Of a stretch of DNA of 64,000 nucleotides, positions 1-12,120 are shown piece after piece. The first letter of the stretch is position 1. Each line of letters begins with the position of its first letter. The notes beneath the pieces were generated by a model, which saw only the letters and a program-made list of their open reading frames with translations, did not search any database and was not told the origin of the DNA. Location: assembly GCA_022113835.1 (NCBI GenBank), contig JAILWY010000026.1:7777001-7841000 (forward strand), in the 5' to 3' direction. Position numbers and translations under genes: made by a program. The DNA is from Atopsyche davidsoni (lineage: Eukaryota > Arthropoda > Insecta > Trichoptera > Hydrobiosidae).

Positions 1-2780
1 AACAGGGAAGCATTATTTTCATTTCTCCAAATTACCGCAAATAATCCGCCTTCCTCCCTAAAACAACAAATTCCAAGCCAAATCTATAAGTCAAGCTCTC
101 GCCGACTGATATCTCGGAAAGCTGGAGTTAATCCCCCGCAGGGCGCCTCGGCAGATGACAAAGTACTCGCGCCGCGGATTGCCAGCGCCTCCGGCCGGCG
201 CCGCTACCGCTATCATCGCCGCGTCTTCCGAGACGATATATTCACATAACTCCGGCGATCCGGGCATTTCTAGCGCACCACGCTTCCCGATCGAGTATTA
301 TTTATTCGAAACAAAAGTACGTCAGTTGCGACGAGCGTTGCGGCCTGATGACTCAGTACGAAATACTACTCTTGAAATCTCGTACGAGTACCACACGGCT
401 GGCAGCGGCGGCCGATAACGACGCTAGTAGCCGGTACCCTGATACTTAAGTTCGCGTATAGAGACAGATGGTGGGTGAAATGAGAAATACATACGTCCTA
501 CGATCGCTCGTATCGCATGAACATAATAGGCACCAACGCGGCGATGCCGACTACGTGAAACTGGGCGAAATTTTGGGAGTGATGTTTCGTACTACGAATT
601 CAGGACACGCGGCCCAGTGACGGTGTGATATTAGTAAAGGGTATCGGGTAATGTCGCGCCGATAATTTATTCTAACCGAAAATAACTTTTTCCATCTGTA
701 CGGCGCCGTCTTTATGTAAATTAAATTTAACACGAAAACACATCACTCTCCAAAAGTTACGCCTAAGTGATATCGAATTTCCAGACGAGCGGATCGACGC
801 GAGCGGCAGACGTCGCAGAGACGGAGCCGGCCGGTTAATGATCAGGTTTTTGCCAGAACACTGTCGATAGTTTCTCGTCTTGGGGTTTTCGCGAAACTAT
901 TTGAGAGGAAAAAATATTCGGGGCGGTTCCGAGTCCTCCGGGGATTTATCTGCGGGTCGATCTGCACGAGTTACTGTGGAATTAGTTGCGGCAAGCGAAG
1001 GCCCGGCTGCTCCTGGAGCTTTTTCTAGCGTCCCCCAAAACATAACCTCGAACGCCGTCTTTGCGTTTCCGGTTACGGAGGACTCTCTATATTCCGGTTG
1101 TTAATTCCGTTTAATTCGTCGCAGGTGAGTACGTATTTAAATTTTCCAGACGGTGAATTTTATTTTTTACTTTACACTCTCTCGCAATTAAAGTTTCCAC
1201 GAGAGATACTCGATTGAATGTGAAAACTGATAACGAGTAATGGAGCGATTTTAAAATCTAATAGGAATGAAACGATCGAGACGCCCGCCGGAGGTCTGCG
1301 AGTTCGCCGAAAATCTCGACTTTATTACGTTTAAGTTATCACTATAAAAATCCCCACCAGACAATGCGGGCCGGCAATGAAAGAGGGGGGCGGGAATTAG
1401 ATAGCATCTGAAAGTATTAAACTGTAGGGAAATTCTAAATTATTCAGAGAGTATTTAAAAGTTCCAGGCCGTGCGTTAGTGCCGGTGAATTTCACTCCCG
1501 GAGCGGAGAAAAATTGAACATTCGAGAATATTAGCTAGCCGAGTTTATATTTTCGACAAGTAGCGGACTGAAGAATTATTCGGGGTCGTTTGTGTATCTG
1601 GCGCACCTTTCTGGGCATAAACCGCCCCTAAGGGTCCTCGGCCGCTTAACGGAGCGAGCGGCGTGCCTCGCGGACCGCTTCATTCGGGCCGGGAGCTCGG
1701 CGGGGACGCGTTCCTCGCGGCCGATACTGTCACTTATCGAGCGTTTGATTTTCGAGTCATAAAAACTAACGAGGTTTCTGGGCAGCAGACTTTACGGGCA
1801 GAGTCGACTATCGGGAGGAAAATAAATTTTGATGCTCCAAGAGGGGCGCGGGAGCGAGCCGTTTCAGATGAACAGAGTGGATAGCGGAGTTATCGGCGAG
1901 AGTACTACGGCAGAAGAGTGCAGCTCCGAGGGTGTGCGCATCGCGACGAGTCGCCGGTTCGCCTCGCACCGTCCGCGATCTTATTATAATATTCACGCAG
2001 GTAATTCAAAATAATAGTCAGCGGAAAATTGCGGAGTTTACCGCGGGCAGACGGGGGAAGTAATGTGATTTATTCGGGATACGTTTTAAACTTAAATAAA
2101 AATATTTTATACGAAAATAACATTACTTTCAAAGGTTCAATTTGAATAAAATGCCCGTATTGAATTAAGCCTTACGTTGCGGTGTCGAGTTCAAAGAAGT
2201 TTTTAACAAAAAGCGGTAAAACGAAATTGTCACAAAGCGTTCGTTAAGCTCCGCAGTCTACGGGCCGCGATATTTAATTTAGAGGTGTGGAAAAAAACCT
2301 GCTCGCTCGTGTCTGCGACGTCTCTAACGGCAGCAATAAATTCTGCAAATCCTAAAGACGTTTACCGCGTTCGCATTGTAAGCGTAGCGAATAACGAGAA
2401 TGCTAAAAGTTAATTAAATATTTTCAAAGGTCGCTCGGGGAAATGTAAATAAATATTCTGAAATTCTCGTCGAGGAATGACCTTTACCGGAGAAACGCTT
2501 TTCTCCCGCGAGGTCGACATCTTGTGAAATATCTTATTACCGAATTCTTTCTCGGTTTATTGAAAGCGCGAAAATGGTCAAGTTATTTCAGAAGAATTAT
2601 ATTCAAATTATAATTTGCTTCGGGAGCACCGCCACTCTAAATACAAAATATAAAACATGTATATCTAGGAAAGCGCCCCGGAGAGCTCACCTTGCCGGGG
2701 CCGCGCGCTCGCGATCGTCCGCCGCTGTCGACCTATTTGGATATATTTAAATATTACCTCATTTTTCATCTCTGAAGACT
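1..2780. other. GC-balanced island cluster with two splice-donor-like sites
   Basis: The stretch is clearly richer in GC and CpG than the sequence that follows, up to about 2080 and again near 2690. It holds short open frames (for example ATG at 155, 87 codons) with no recognisable domain. A perfect donor consensus, GCAG|GTGAGT, sits at 1124/1125 and a weaker CGCAG|GTAATT at 2000/2001, so non-coding plus-strand exons could end there. No acceptor or coding frame convincingly joins them. Candidate regulatory DNA or 5' non-coding exons. Confidence 0.35.
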
Positions 2781-4430
2781 AATTCTTCTGTGAAATCAAC
2801 ACCTCGTTTATCAGAAACTGCGTAATTAGAATCTCTCCAAGTTTCCATCGTTTATTCTAAAATAGACCTACGGTATAAATTCGACCGACGTACTTGCTGA
2901 ACAATTTTATATATAACAACTCTGAGACACACAGACTTAGGTTAACCGTATTATGACTCTTCTTTTAAACAACCCAAGCAGAAAAACTTACATGATTCAA
3001 AACAATACGTATACCGTAAGTTATTCTTAAGGTACCTTTTTGCACAATGAACAAAGACTTAAATAATATCAGCACTTATAAACTTTATTCAGGAAATTAG
3101 CACACGAATTGAAAAGTACAAGTGCTTTATACGCAGGGAAAATTATCAAAACAACAGTCAAAAAGTTGAAAACATAATAAATCAATAGTTAATTTTCAAA
3201 AGTTGATTGAAATATCAAGTAAATATTAATCAAAATAAAAATAACAAAGGACCCAAAATTAATCATCGAGGTACTTTAATAATGACGTCAATTAGTAAAT
3301 TGAATTTATTTTATATAGTAAAAAAAACAAACATAATTTCCTATTGAAAAAGTTGTTGAGAGTAGCAACGAGCTCAAATAGACACGCTGTGGCAGGGAAG
3401 TGGGCGGTCGGGGAGGTCCGGCCCAATCAGGCGAGCCGGCCGGAGATTGCGTAACATTTTTACGCTCTGTTGTGTTGAATAAAGCCTCTGTCAAGGTTGC
3501 TATTTACTTCAGTGAGTACCTCCGCAGGCTGTCACTACTCTCACCGGCAGAGAGATTATACTACCAACGTGGAATTAAATCTACTCATAGTTCTACTGAA
3601 ACAAGTGAGCAAAGAGCTTACTTCGAGATTCGCAAATCTATGCTACGCTTTTAATGCATATCAAATAATTACTTACCAAGTTCGTGAAACAGAAGCAGCC
3701 GCGTTTCGCAGGTAAAAAAATTAATCAACTCAATCAACAACTTCTGCTTAATTGGTTTAGTTTATTGTATGAATATAAACTAAACGAACTAGCACTGGAA
3801 AAAAATCAAGTCAAGGAAATTTTAAGGAAAATGTTTGAATTTGACAAGACGGGCCGAGCTTTCTTTTTGCTTTGGAACTACGAAAATCCTTGAAAAAATG
3901 TTTTATCAAACAAATTCTTTATGTAAAATAATTGAACTATTTGATTAAACAGCAGAGTTCAGCTGTGATAGTGTATCTGCGTTCATTTTACAGATTTTAA
4001 CGTATCGTAATCGATACGTTAAAATCTGTAGAGAAATCTGCAGAGAAATAATTTGCCAAATTTTCACAGCAGCGAGTTCGAGTTTCTATTCAATGGCTCA
4101 TAAATTTTAACAGAATAAATAATATCACGATTTACTACTTTTATCACATCACGTCTTTTGGAAAATGAATTTATTTTTAAAAATGTTAAAATAAACAAAT
4201 TTGTTAAAAGCTATAATATATTTTTTAAGTGATATTTTTGTTGATAATAAAAGACGGCAATATAATGAGGATTCCTAACTATAAATGCGATATAAGGAGT
4301 AAGCGACGAGCTCTGATTTTTTTACCCCAAAATCTCTAGAATATTTTAGTATAACTTTCAAAGAGATAGTATAGTGTACTATTTTTAAGAAGAATCTAGA
4401 AATGAAGTATTTTTTCCTATATAACAGCAG
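2781..4430. other. AT-rich intergenic or intronic stretch
   Basis: Mostly AT-rich with a small GC patch at 3385-3460. Open frames between 3400 and 3893 are short and overlap one another with no domain. The only clear structure is the hairpin at 3989-4030, listed separately. Confidence 0.5.
3989..4030. repeat. Perfect 19-bp inverted repeat (hairpin)
   Basis: The arms 3989-4007 and 4012-4030 are exact reverse complements around a 4-base spacer (TAAT). The inner arm reads TTTTAACGTATCG. No second copy was seen in the window. It could be a cruciform, a small fold-back transposon remnant or a dimer binding site. Confidence 0.85.
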
Positions 4431-4512
4431 CGACATCCGGCGCAAGACAGATCCGTTTGTCAGGCGGCCATCTCGCAGAGATTACATCACAATTACTCCG
4501 TAGCCTGACACT

Positions 4513-4537
4513 GGGCGGGGGCGGGGGCGGGGGCGGG
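4513..4537 (+). repeat. (GGGGGC)n array, G-quadruplex-prone
   Basis: Runs of three to five G separated by single C residues: four C-spaced units giving five G-runs. A quadruplex on the plus strand is possible. It belongs to the same hexamer class as arrays near 28.5, 35.0 (complementary) and 57.6 kb (complementary, degenerate). Confidence 0.8.
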
Positions 4538-4708
4538 TCAAGGGCGGGGTGGGGAGGCTGCGACGGAATACGTCCTTCGATCGGTGTCGCCGCAAGGTTA
4601 CAGCTGTTGGCTTGTTGTTTTTACGCTTGGCTCGTAGCGCGTTATGACACATCCTTGTGAGAAGACATTTTAAAATCTGACATTAATCTACTATAACGGA
4701 GGCAAAGG

Positions 4709-4731
4709 ACACGTCGGCTGAGCCGACGTGT
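4709..4731. repeat. Perfect 23-bp palindrome
   Basis: Two 11-bp arms (ACACGTCGGCT and AGCCGACGTGT) flank a single central G at 4720 without a mismatch. Each arm contains an ACGTC/GACGT core, the half-site type bound by bZIP dimers. It lies between the G-array and the AT-rich stretch carrying MITE copy 1. Function unknown. Confidence 0.85.
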
Positions 4732-4735
4732 ACTA

Positions 4736-6530
4736 AACCATAATAATATAAAAATTTAAATAATAGAAGCAAGCATTTAGAAGTGACAACTTCTGGGCTT
4801 GACAGAAAAATACTTTCTTTGGGTTAGTATAAAAGTCGCTATTTCTCTCATGGTCTAAACATGACTGATTCTGAAATAATTAAGAATTTAACATTAATAT
4901 TTTAAATAATAGGTCAAATACTCGAGTGATTTTTCCACATATAGATTTTTATTGGTGACCGGATTCGCCAAACAGACTCTGTTTGATAATGCCAACGTGA
5001 ATGGTTGGCGAAACCGGTCACCAATAAAAATCTATATGTGGAAAAATAATTCAAGTATTTTATTTATTATATAAAATATTAAAATGGAATTCCACCAAGT
5101 ACTCTCTGTCAAAAATATTGAATTTCTGATTTAACATTACCTAAATATCTATAAGATAACTATATATCCACAAGGAATAAAATTCTTTAGGTTTTATTAT
5201 TCATTCCAAATTTAGACTAAAGAATGTTGAAACGGGTATCGCTTTTCATTTACATAATAGATCGAGGATAACAAATTTCGATTCGTTCAAATATTTTCTC
5301 CAATAACCTGCAGTTTAATATATTACAATCAAATGGTAATTTCCAGTAATACACGAATTATTTGAAGTTGTTAAAACCTTCGTTTGAATCTAATTTCAAT
5401 AATCAAATCTCTTATTCAGATTAGCAATTCGAATGTTGCGGCCTAGAGGGGATGCGAAAGGTTATCAAGTATTACTAAGGGATGATTGAAACCTAATATT
5501 TAATCAGATATCTGGGATATTAATACAGCGATATTAATTCCTTCTGAGAAATTATAGAACTGATTTCTTACAGTTCAACAAGAACACACAACACAGAACA
5601 ACATCGAATACACACATGATGAACTGTCGCAAGTACTTCAAAGTGAAATAACGTTTATGCTTCAACAGTAAAATACAATAACTAAAATTCAAACGCAGGA
5701 AAGAAGATATTAAACTGAAGCAATAACAGGATATTAAGATTATACATACGGTGGTGTTGCCCAATCACTTTATAACACATGTCATTAACAATAAATCTAT
5801 CGAAGTAACATCAAACAACAAAGATAAGATCGCATGACATTTTGAATAAAGTAATGCCTCGATAAGAAATACCGCCTAAAGCTTTTCCGTCTAAAGTTTC
5901 TATGGTTTTCTTACCGCGTGTAAGAAACAATAGAGAAGCTCCACCAGGCATCTGCTGAAACTTTCATTCGTTCATAGACAGCAAACAGTTTTACATCTGA
6001 AAAGTGTATCACTAAATAAGGAGTTATGGAGCCAGTAAGAAATAGGCTAAGTTTTTAAAAACATTTTTTACTCAACAAGAAGAGACTGGCATGCCGTGTA
6101 GGGAACTCAGGAGCTTAAAGGATAACGACTGACTTGATTCCAGTGAACAGATAGAGATGTGAAAACAATGTGACCGGAACGAAATGTATACTTTTTTTAC
6201 TGTTTTTTTAGGGTTTTACGCTCGTTAGTTGATAAGTTTCCTTGGATCTATATATTATGGAAATAACAAAAATCTCATGAATTAATCATAATAATAAATA
6301 TCTCAACACATGTGATCATAAAGGATCAATCATTTTCTACATTGCGTTTCAAATACAAAAAGTGTAGATACCTACGATTGAAAATACAAGTGAAAAATTT
6401 AACAAGCGACGTCCTCAACTATCAATGAAAATTCAGTAAGTGTAATAAAAAGAAATATATTATTTGTAGTAATGTTTTAAGATATTTTTTATTACGGGAT
6501 TTTCCTTTGAATCTAAACAGTAAATAATCA
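4736..6530. other. AT-rich stretch containing MITE copy 1
   Basis: AT-rich without a credible coding frame. It carries the palindromic element at 4916-5119. A TATAAAAG motif at 4828-4835 is of the kind expected by chance in such sequence. A 7-bp hairpin, TTCTTAC/GTAAGAA, lies near 5910-5930. Confidence 0.5.
4916..5119 (+). mobile_element. Palindromic MITE-like element, copy 1
   Basis: The arms 4916-4971 and about 5006-5060 are inverted repeats of roughly 55 bp with about four mismatches. They share the core CCACATATAGATTTTTATTG and the motif GGTGACCGG..TCGCCAA. The loop of about 35 bp includes a smaller palindrome (AAACAGA-C-TCTGTTT). A non-palindromic tail at 5081-5119, AATGGAATTCCACCAAGTAC followed by TCTCTGTCAAAAATATT, lies 20 bp beyond the right arm. 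The same arm motifs and tail recur at 48359-48560 in opposite orientation, and the tail alone at 33479-33517. No transposase is seen and the target-site duplication is unclear. A non-autonomous DNA element or Helitron-like end is likely. Confidence 0.75.
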
Positions 6531-6860
6531 TAACCCAAATTCGTGCTCACGTCCCATAATCAGTAAGTAGTGTGCCGGCCACTCGATAGATAGGTTGGGT
6601 AAGAATAAGAAAATAAGATTCGATAAAACTTGTTTATATAAAGTCTTCAATGTGCTATAAATACGCGGCGCCTCCAGGTGGTCGACAGGTGCCAGGCGTG
6701 CAGTTCCCGGTAGCAATGATTTCATTGTCCGGATTCAGACTCGCGCCTCGTCGGTGCTCTACGAGAGCCTGCAGGTGCGGCGCCTCTCGCAGCCTCGCGG
6801 AACAATAGGCGAGTAATGCCGGACTGCCGTAATAAATTTGGATTTCGGTAAATGGATATT
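6531..6860 (+). other. GC-balanced, promoter-like island
   Basis: CpG-rich sequence follows a TATAAATA at 6656. An ATG at 6716 opens a 30-codon frame (MISLSGFRLAPRRCSTRACR then CGASRSLAEQ) to a stop at 6806-6808. A CTGCAG|GTGCGG donor-like site lies inside it at about 6773. A second frame is open from about 6661 to 6813 but has no ATG. Possible first exon of a plus-strand transcript; neither peptide is recognised. Confidence 0.25.
6656..6663 (+). promoter_or_regulatory. Candidate TATA box
   Basis: TATAAATA stands directly upstream of a GC-balanced block. The expected start, about 30 bp downstream, falls in GTCGACAGG near 6685. Chance occurrence is possible because the preceding sequence is AT-rich. 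Confidence 0.3.
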
Positions 6861-7360
6861 TTAGGGCGATATTTATTGCTTTGCGAGAAAACTGGGTGCG
6901 TATTTTAAAGGAAGAAATCGGAGCTACAAAAAAACGCTACAAAAGGGTAAAACCCATAATCCATCATTAATATTAAAATTTTCAAAGCGAAAAAGAATTC
7001 CGGTATCGAAAAAAAATTATTATTCAATAATTCTTATAGTAACCATCTATATTTACTACTACTAAAAAAATCATTTCGTGACTTGGTAACAGTTCAATTA
7101 AAACTGATGAATATCAATTTCCTTTCTAATTTCATTATTTGTCCAGAAAAGACTTGGCCTGAAACAGCTGTAAATTTTTTGTAATAAATCAAGTTTGTTA
7201 TTAAATCCAGAATAATTTGTAATTGGAAATTAAATTGAAACATAACAAAGGTAATATTTTTAAGGGTACGCCATAAAATGTAACTATTATAGCACAAGAT
7301 ACAAATAAAAATAAATACTTTTCAAAAATTAAAGACATAACAGTATTTTGTTTCTCTGAG
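6861..7360. other. AT-rich gap
   Basis: AT-rich sequence. Open frames on the minus strand are hydrophobic, low-complexity translations of AT-rich DNA. Nothing specific seen. Confidence 0.5.
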
Positions 7361-7740
7361 ACGATACCCAGACCCCTCTCGGACGGGACCGTTAGTTTTG
7401 AAGCGCGGTTATGTCTGTATCTTGCGGTAGAGTGGAGCGATGCGCAAAGGAAAAACATTCTGCGGGGCAGTATCATTTTATCTCGGACATAAGTACACAA
7501 ATCGACTAAACAAAAGTCGCATTATATCCGCAACAAAAAGAAGAGTATCGATGCCGTAAATGTTTTATAGTGGCACATAAAACTCTGCGGACATCAAGCA
7601 CTCGGCGATGTCGGGATTGAGTCGAGCGAGGGCCGCGGCCTGCAGCCGGGAGCCCCGTGCACACGGACCGCAGGCCTCCCAGGCGGACAAGCTCGCGGGG
7701 CGACCAAGAGAGCCGGCCGATTTTAAATACGTACTATTGC
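7361..7740. other. GC-balanced island
   Basis: GC-balanced, with a strongly GC-rich core at 7625-7715. A 70-codon plus-strand frame (7608-7820) spans the core and then runs into AT-rich sequence without a splice site. No domain is recognised. Candidate regulatory element. Confidence 0.35.
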
Positions 7741-8040
7741 GTAAGCCTATTCAAGCCCAGCCCCTCAATGTCTCACTTGTTTTTGTTACACATCTTATGT
7801 GGATAGGGATTTTAGTCTAGAGCTAGAGTATTTCCTTTTGCCGTGTTCACATGAACAATAAAACAATACAATGAACAATGAAACAATAAAAAAATAACAG
7901 TTAAAAAATTCAACCACGACGCAGATATAATTGCAATCCACACCAACTTTGTAATTATCGCTTACCGAGGCCAACAAAAACCTAAGTGCATTCTTATAAA
8001 AACATTGCCAAAAATTTTCCAGAAACAGTACTGACTGAAT
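7741..8040. other. AT-rich gap
   Basis: AT-rich sequence with no credible gene or structured repeat. Confidence 0.5.
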
Positions 8041-8780
8041 TTAACACATTAGTCACTAAACGACTATTTGTGGACTAAGCGCGCGTGTCGATGATGTGAG
8101 CTCGGGACAAGCGAGTGAGTAGCCTTGACTTGGTCGCGTCCTCGTGTGCACGGAGCGTTCCGCGGCGGGCGGTCGTTAGGGTCCCCGGCGGGCGATCGCT
8201 CCAATTGGCTGTCGGTAAGTTATCGCTTTTCAGTCGGGGTGAAGATCACAATGAAAGTCAGCAGCGAGATCCTCCCCTCCCGGGTTGCGGGAGTCACGGT
8301 CCGCGACTCCCGCCGTGCAAGACTGCTCGAGGCGAGACAAATGTTTCTATTTATTTCTCAGCTCGATTGTAATCCATTTTAAAAAGGTTTCTTTTAGTAA
8401 AAACTCAATTACTCCCGGAATCAAATTTGTTAACTAAAGTAAGAAATAGAATCGGCGAGCTCGGTAACATCGTGTCTTGATTAAAAATAAGAAAATTGCA
8501 ATACATCTTGTAGTACAGAAGTTTTTGGAGCTACTAGAGGTCGGACCCGACTAATCGAATGACTTTGCTCTCGTCGAGAAAACTCGCAGAGGAGTTTCAA
8601 AATAAAGAGTAGCGAGTCGCACATATTAGTTTTCGAACTCTCGGGGAGTATTATCGAAGTTTTCTGTTGCTGCAGCGATATTGACTGGGCGACTTCTTCC
8701 GCGACCTTGGAAAGCTCTCTGAGAGACTTCTTCGGCTCTCGGCTTCGGTCTAATTTTTCGGTGCATCGATTTTCCCGAGC
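8041..8780 (+). other. GC-balanced island with GTAAGT donor-like site
   Basis: GC-rich at 8085-8340. CTGTCG|GTAAGT at 8214/8215 is a good donor, and 8090-8214 would make a non-coding first exon. Just downstream a TTTTCAG precedes an ATG in good context (ATCACAATGA), opening a 43-codon frame (MKVSSEILPSRVAGVTVRDS..) to 8382. The gap between donor and acceptor is far too short to be an intron, so the two signals are alternatives. The peptide is not recognised. Confidence 0.25.
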
Positions 8781-11340
8781 AAACACTCAGGGTTAAAAAC
8801 GTACGTGACAAACAAACTTTTAAAAATAAGAGAAAACAAATAGAGGACAAACAGAGGGAAGTTTCTAAAGACCTCTCTGCGGTGTCACTTTTAGATATAT
8901 ATTAAAAAAAAAAAAAAACTTGCACGGTGGCCTTGAAATGAAGAAAAATAAAGTAACGGCGCAATTCCAAAGCTCTATTTTACAGAGGCGATTAAAAAGA
9001 AGCGATTACTCACAGCGATAAAAACTTATTCACTTGAACAAATTTTAGCACTTTCTAGCACGGTGGCAAAGAGTTGCAAATTTACCCGTTATACCTATAT
9101 TGAATTTGGTTTAACATACGAGTATTATGCGAAATCGAATATTTCAAGATGAATTCAGATACACATCGATTGAAAACTGAAATACATGTTAACGCGACGC
9201 ATTAGGCTCTCTCAGAACGTTTCTATATGTTTCCGGGATTCTATCGCACAAGCGTATGGTACAGGGACAGAAAAAATGATACGACGCAAAAATGAACGAA
9301 ACTTTTTACAGATTTTGCAACAAAATACGTGTACACGCCTGCTGGAATTCGAGGGAATGCTTGAAAGCGCACATAACGCCAAACATTGCCAAGAGAAAAT
9401 TGAAATGCCGCATAGAATAACAACACCAGTCTCATTAGACAGGCTTCACCCAAATTAAGAGACAAAACAGCAACGCTCGAATTCCACAAAATTCAGATAA
9501 TCGGTTCGGTGAAGATACTGATATAATTTGGCAATTCCATTTTTCTGGTTTGTTGGTTTTCACGTATTCAAACTAATCGTATTAGTAGTCTTAATAAACT
9601 GCTTTTTGTGCGTCCACGTTGTGTGGTCAGCAATAGTATATCGTTTGTTTCTAGAAAAGATTAGTCGAATGTCCAAAATGTTGCAAGATAGATATATCTG
9701 AAACCAATTTATATTGCCAACGAGTACTAAATGAATATAATGTTTAATAAATCGTAGTAACGGTGAAAAGCAGATTTGAGTTGGCCGATTACCAATGCTA
9801 TTGTGAAAATATTTTGCGTTCTGAGAATATAAACATCCGCTGCTAATAACATGCAAGAGTCATAATCTTGGGAATGTTTCACATGGTTATAAATATTTAC
9901 TCGGCTTTATTTAACACGCATTTTTCAGAGGGCTATTTCCGAGAAGATACAATGTAATAAGTTTTCATGCAGTCCAAAGTGAGATATCAGTGTGCCGGTC
10001 GCTGGGCTGGATAGCCTTGCGATTCCCGACCGCAGTACGGGCCTCTTTATGGGTAGCCATTAAATTCTCGAAGGGTCGCAGGAGATATATATCTGTTAAA
10101 TATATGGGTGTTTGAGATATACAAAGTGTAAATAAACTTCAAATACTTTACCACGCTATAAAGAAATACTCTCGGTTGTACACATAGGAGATACTGTACT
10201 GCTAGAAAAACTTGAAGGAACTTAATAATATTCTAAACAAGCAACATTAAGCTTTATAAGTTATGTAAAAAAATAAAGGTAACTATTCATAGCTCAAGCG
10301 CATAAACCATATTGCTTTATGTTTATAAGAAAATTATTATGAAATATTTGTCGTTGTAATTGACATTCAGAAAATAATCCATTTCTGTACATGAAAACAA
10401 ACCTATTTCGAAAGCATGCAGTATCAAACAAATATTTGTTCTGGTATTTTTGACTAATATGCAAATCTCGGTTGCTCTTGGAAAATTCGTATCCGGTGCT
10501 ACTACATGCGTGCTGTGGAAAACAAAAGCAAAATTTAAAAATAAATCAAATAAATATTTTTATTACTGATAAACGTACATGTGCAGGTATTTTTTTGTTT
10601 TTCTTTTGTTTCCCAAATAAAATAGAGTCAATCCTATACGTTAAGAAGCAATTAGATGCAAAATAAGTCATTACTATTTTAGTCATTAATTGTTAGGAAT
10701 AGTGAGCTGGAAAATCTTCTAAAATATAGTATAGTTTAAAAATATACTAACAACCTGACATTATTACTACTTTGCCATGTCGTCTCCGCAGAACTTACTT
10801 AATATACTAATATCTAATATATCTAATCTAGTCTAAATTATGGTTGATCTTTAGTGGCTAAATTAAAGCAAAATATTTGAAAACCAAAATATTTATTTAA
10901 TTTCTAAAACCATATTATAAATATTTACAAAAAAAAACCCTTTAACATATGCGGGTTTAACATACCCAAACATAACATATTTAACCCTTTAACATATGAA
11001 CATATTTGAGTATGCAAAATTAATCCATAAAAATATAGAGAAATTTTCATTGTAGACACTTACAGAACAAAGACACGTATATTCACACACATTTTGATAT
11101 AAAGTAATTCACACGTCAAATTGATTTAAATATAAATTCATTTGAATACATACAAGAACATCAAACATCTATATATATCTTGTTAAAATTAAATATTCGA
11201 TATATCTGTATTAATTAAATACATTTGATTTTTTTAAATTCAATTTTGTGTCTATTGTGCAGGTGCTTTGATATTTTATAATACAATAAATATTAGAAAA
11301 GTATTAACGGGACCTGAACACTTAAATTACGAGTATAAAA
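8781..11340. other. Long AT-rich stretch
   Basis: AT-rich, with an A-run at about 8907-8920 and a small GC patch at 9991-10080. Open frames of 60-98 codons are AT-rich translations without domains. A 16-bp direct repeat at 10936/10983 is listed separately. No gene is supported. Confidence 0.5.
10936..10998 (+). repeat. 16-bp direct repeat, 47-bp period
   Basis: AACCCTTTAACATATG occurs at 10936-10951 and again at 10983-10998. The intervening sequence is rich in AACATA and contains GGGTTTAACATA. This looks like a local tandem duplication that has since diverged. Confidence 0.75.
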
Positions 11341-11560
11341 TAAGAATGCGCCGGTGGGAGCCGGCGATGGGCGGGTGCGTAAGTGATTTTCTCGCATCAT
11401 TAGTAGAATATTAAGTCGTGCGTCCCCGTGGGAATATTAATAAGTGTTCCTGTGACTGGCGATATATCAAGGAAGTAAATGGGCTGGAGGGGAACAGTCG
11501 CCCCGCCCCGCCCGGCACGGATGCTCTACGATTTCCTTTAACCTCCATTTTGGCAATAGT
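11341..11560 (+). other. GC-balanced island
   Basis: Contains a 6-bp hairpin (CGCCGG/CCGGCG) near 11350-11366 and a GC|GTAAGT donor-like site at 11378/11379. No reading frame of note ends at that site. Candidate regulatory element or non-coding exon. Confidence 0.3.
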
Positions 11561-12120
11561 TATATTATTTTATATTTCTTGCCATTTACACAAAATAAAC
11601 CCGAGATAACATTAAAATGACCAAGAAAACTAATTATATTAATTATTACAACTAAAGTAAATAATGGGTTTTTTATGTTTGACAATACATATTTCCACAG
11701 CAGTACAGTACTGTACATTCCCTTTAATCGGTTACAGCCTATTACAGTATTGAGATGATTAGATTAATCAACTTTGAATCGAACTTTTCACAAGAAATTT
11801 TTTTCCTTTGATTTTTCATTTCCATTTTGTGAACACATTTGGAATTTATTTATATACTGTTACTTAAAACAATTTTATAGGGATTTTGTTAAAAAGTATT
11901 GTTAATTAGCTTAAATTTAGGACAGTGTGGACTCTACCTGATCTTTTGGAGATATATATTTGGAATGTGGTTATAGACTAATTTTCAGATTAAAATGAAA
12001 TCAATATGCCGATTATAAATATGCTGTGTATTTGACATTAGAAACAGTATTTTTGTAAAATAAATAATAATATTAATTAACAATGTATCTTAGGCAATAA
12101 CGTATTTTTTTCTTACGTAG
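11561..12120. other. AT-rich gap
   Basis: AT-rich sequence with no gene or notable repeat. Confidence 0.5.

Larger units (their letters stand above)
4431..4735. other. GC-rich patch with G-array and long palindrome
   Basis: An isolated GC-rich block inside AT-rich DNA. It contains the GGGGGC array at 4513-4537 and the 23-bp palindrome at 4709-4731. A 67-codon frame at 4457-4660 translates the G-array as glycines and is not considered a gene. Confidence 0.5.
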
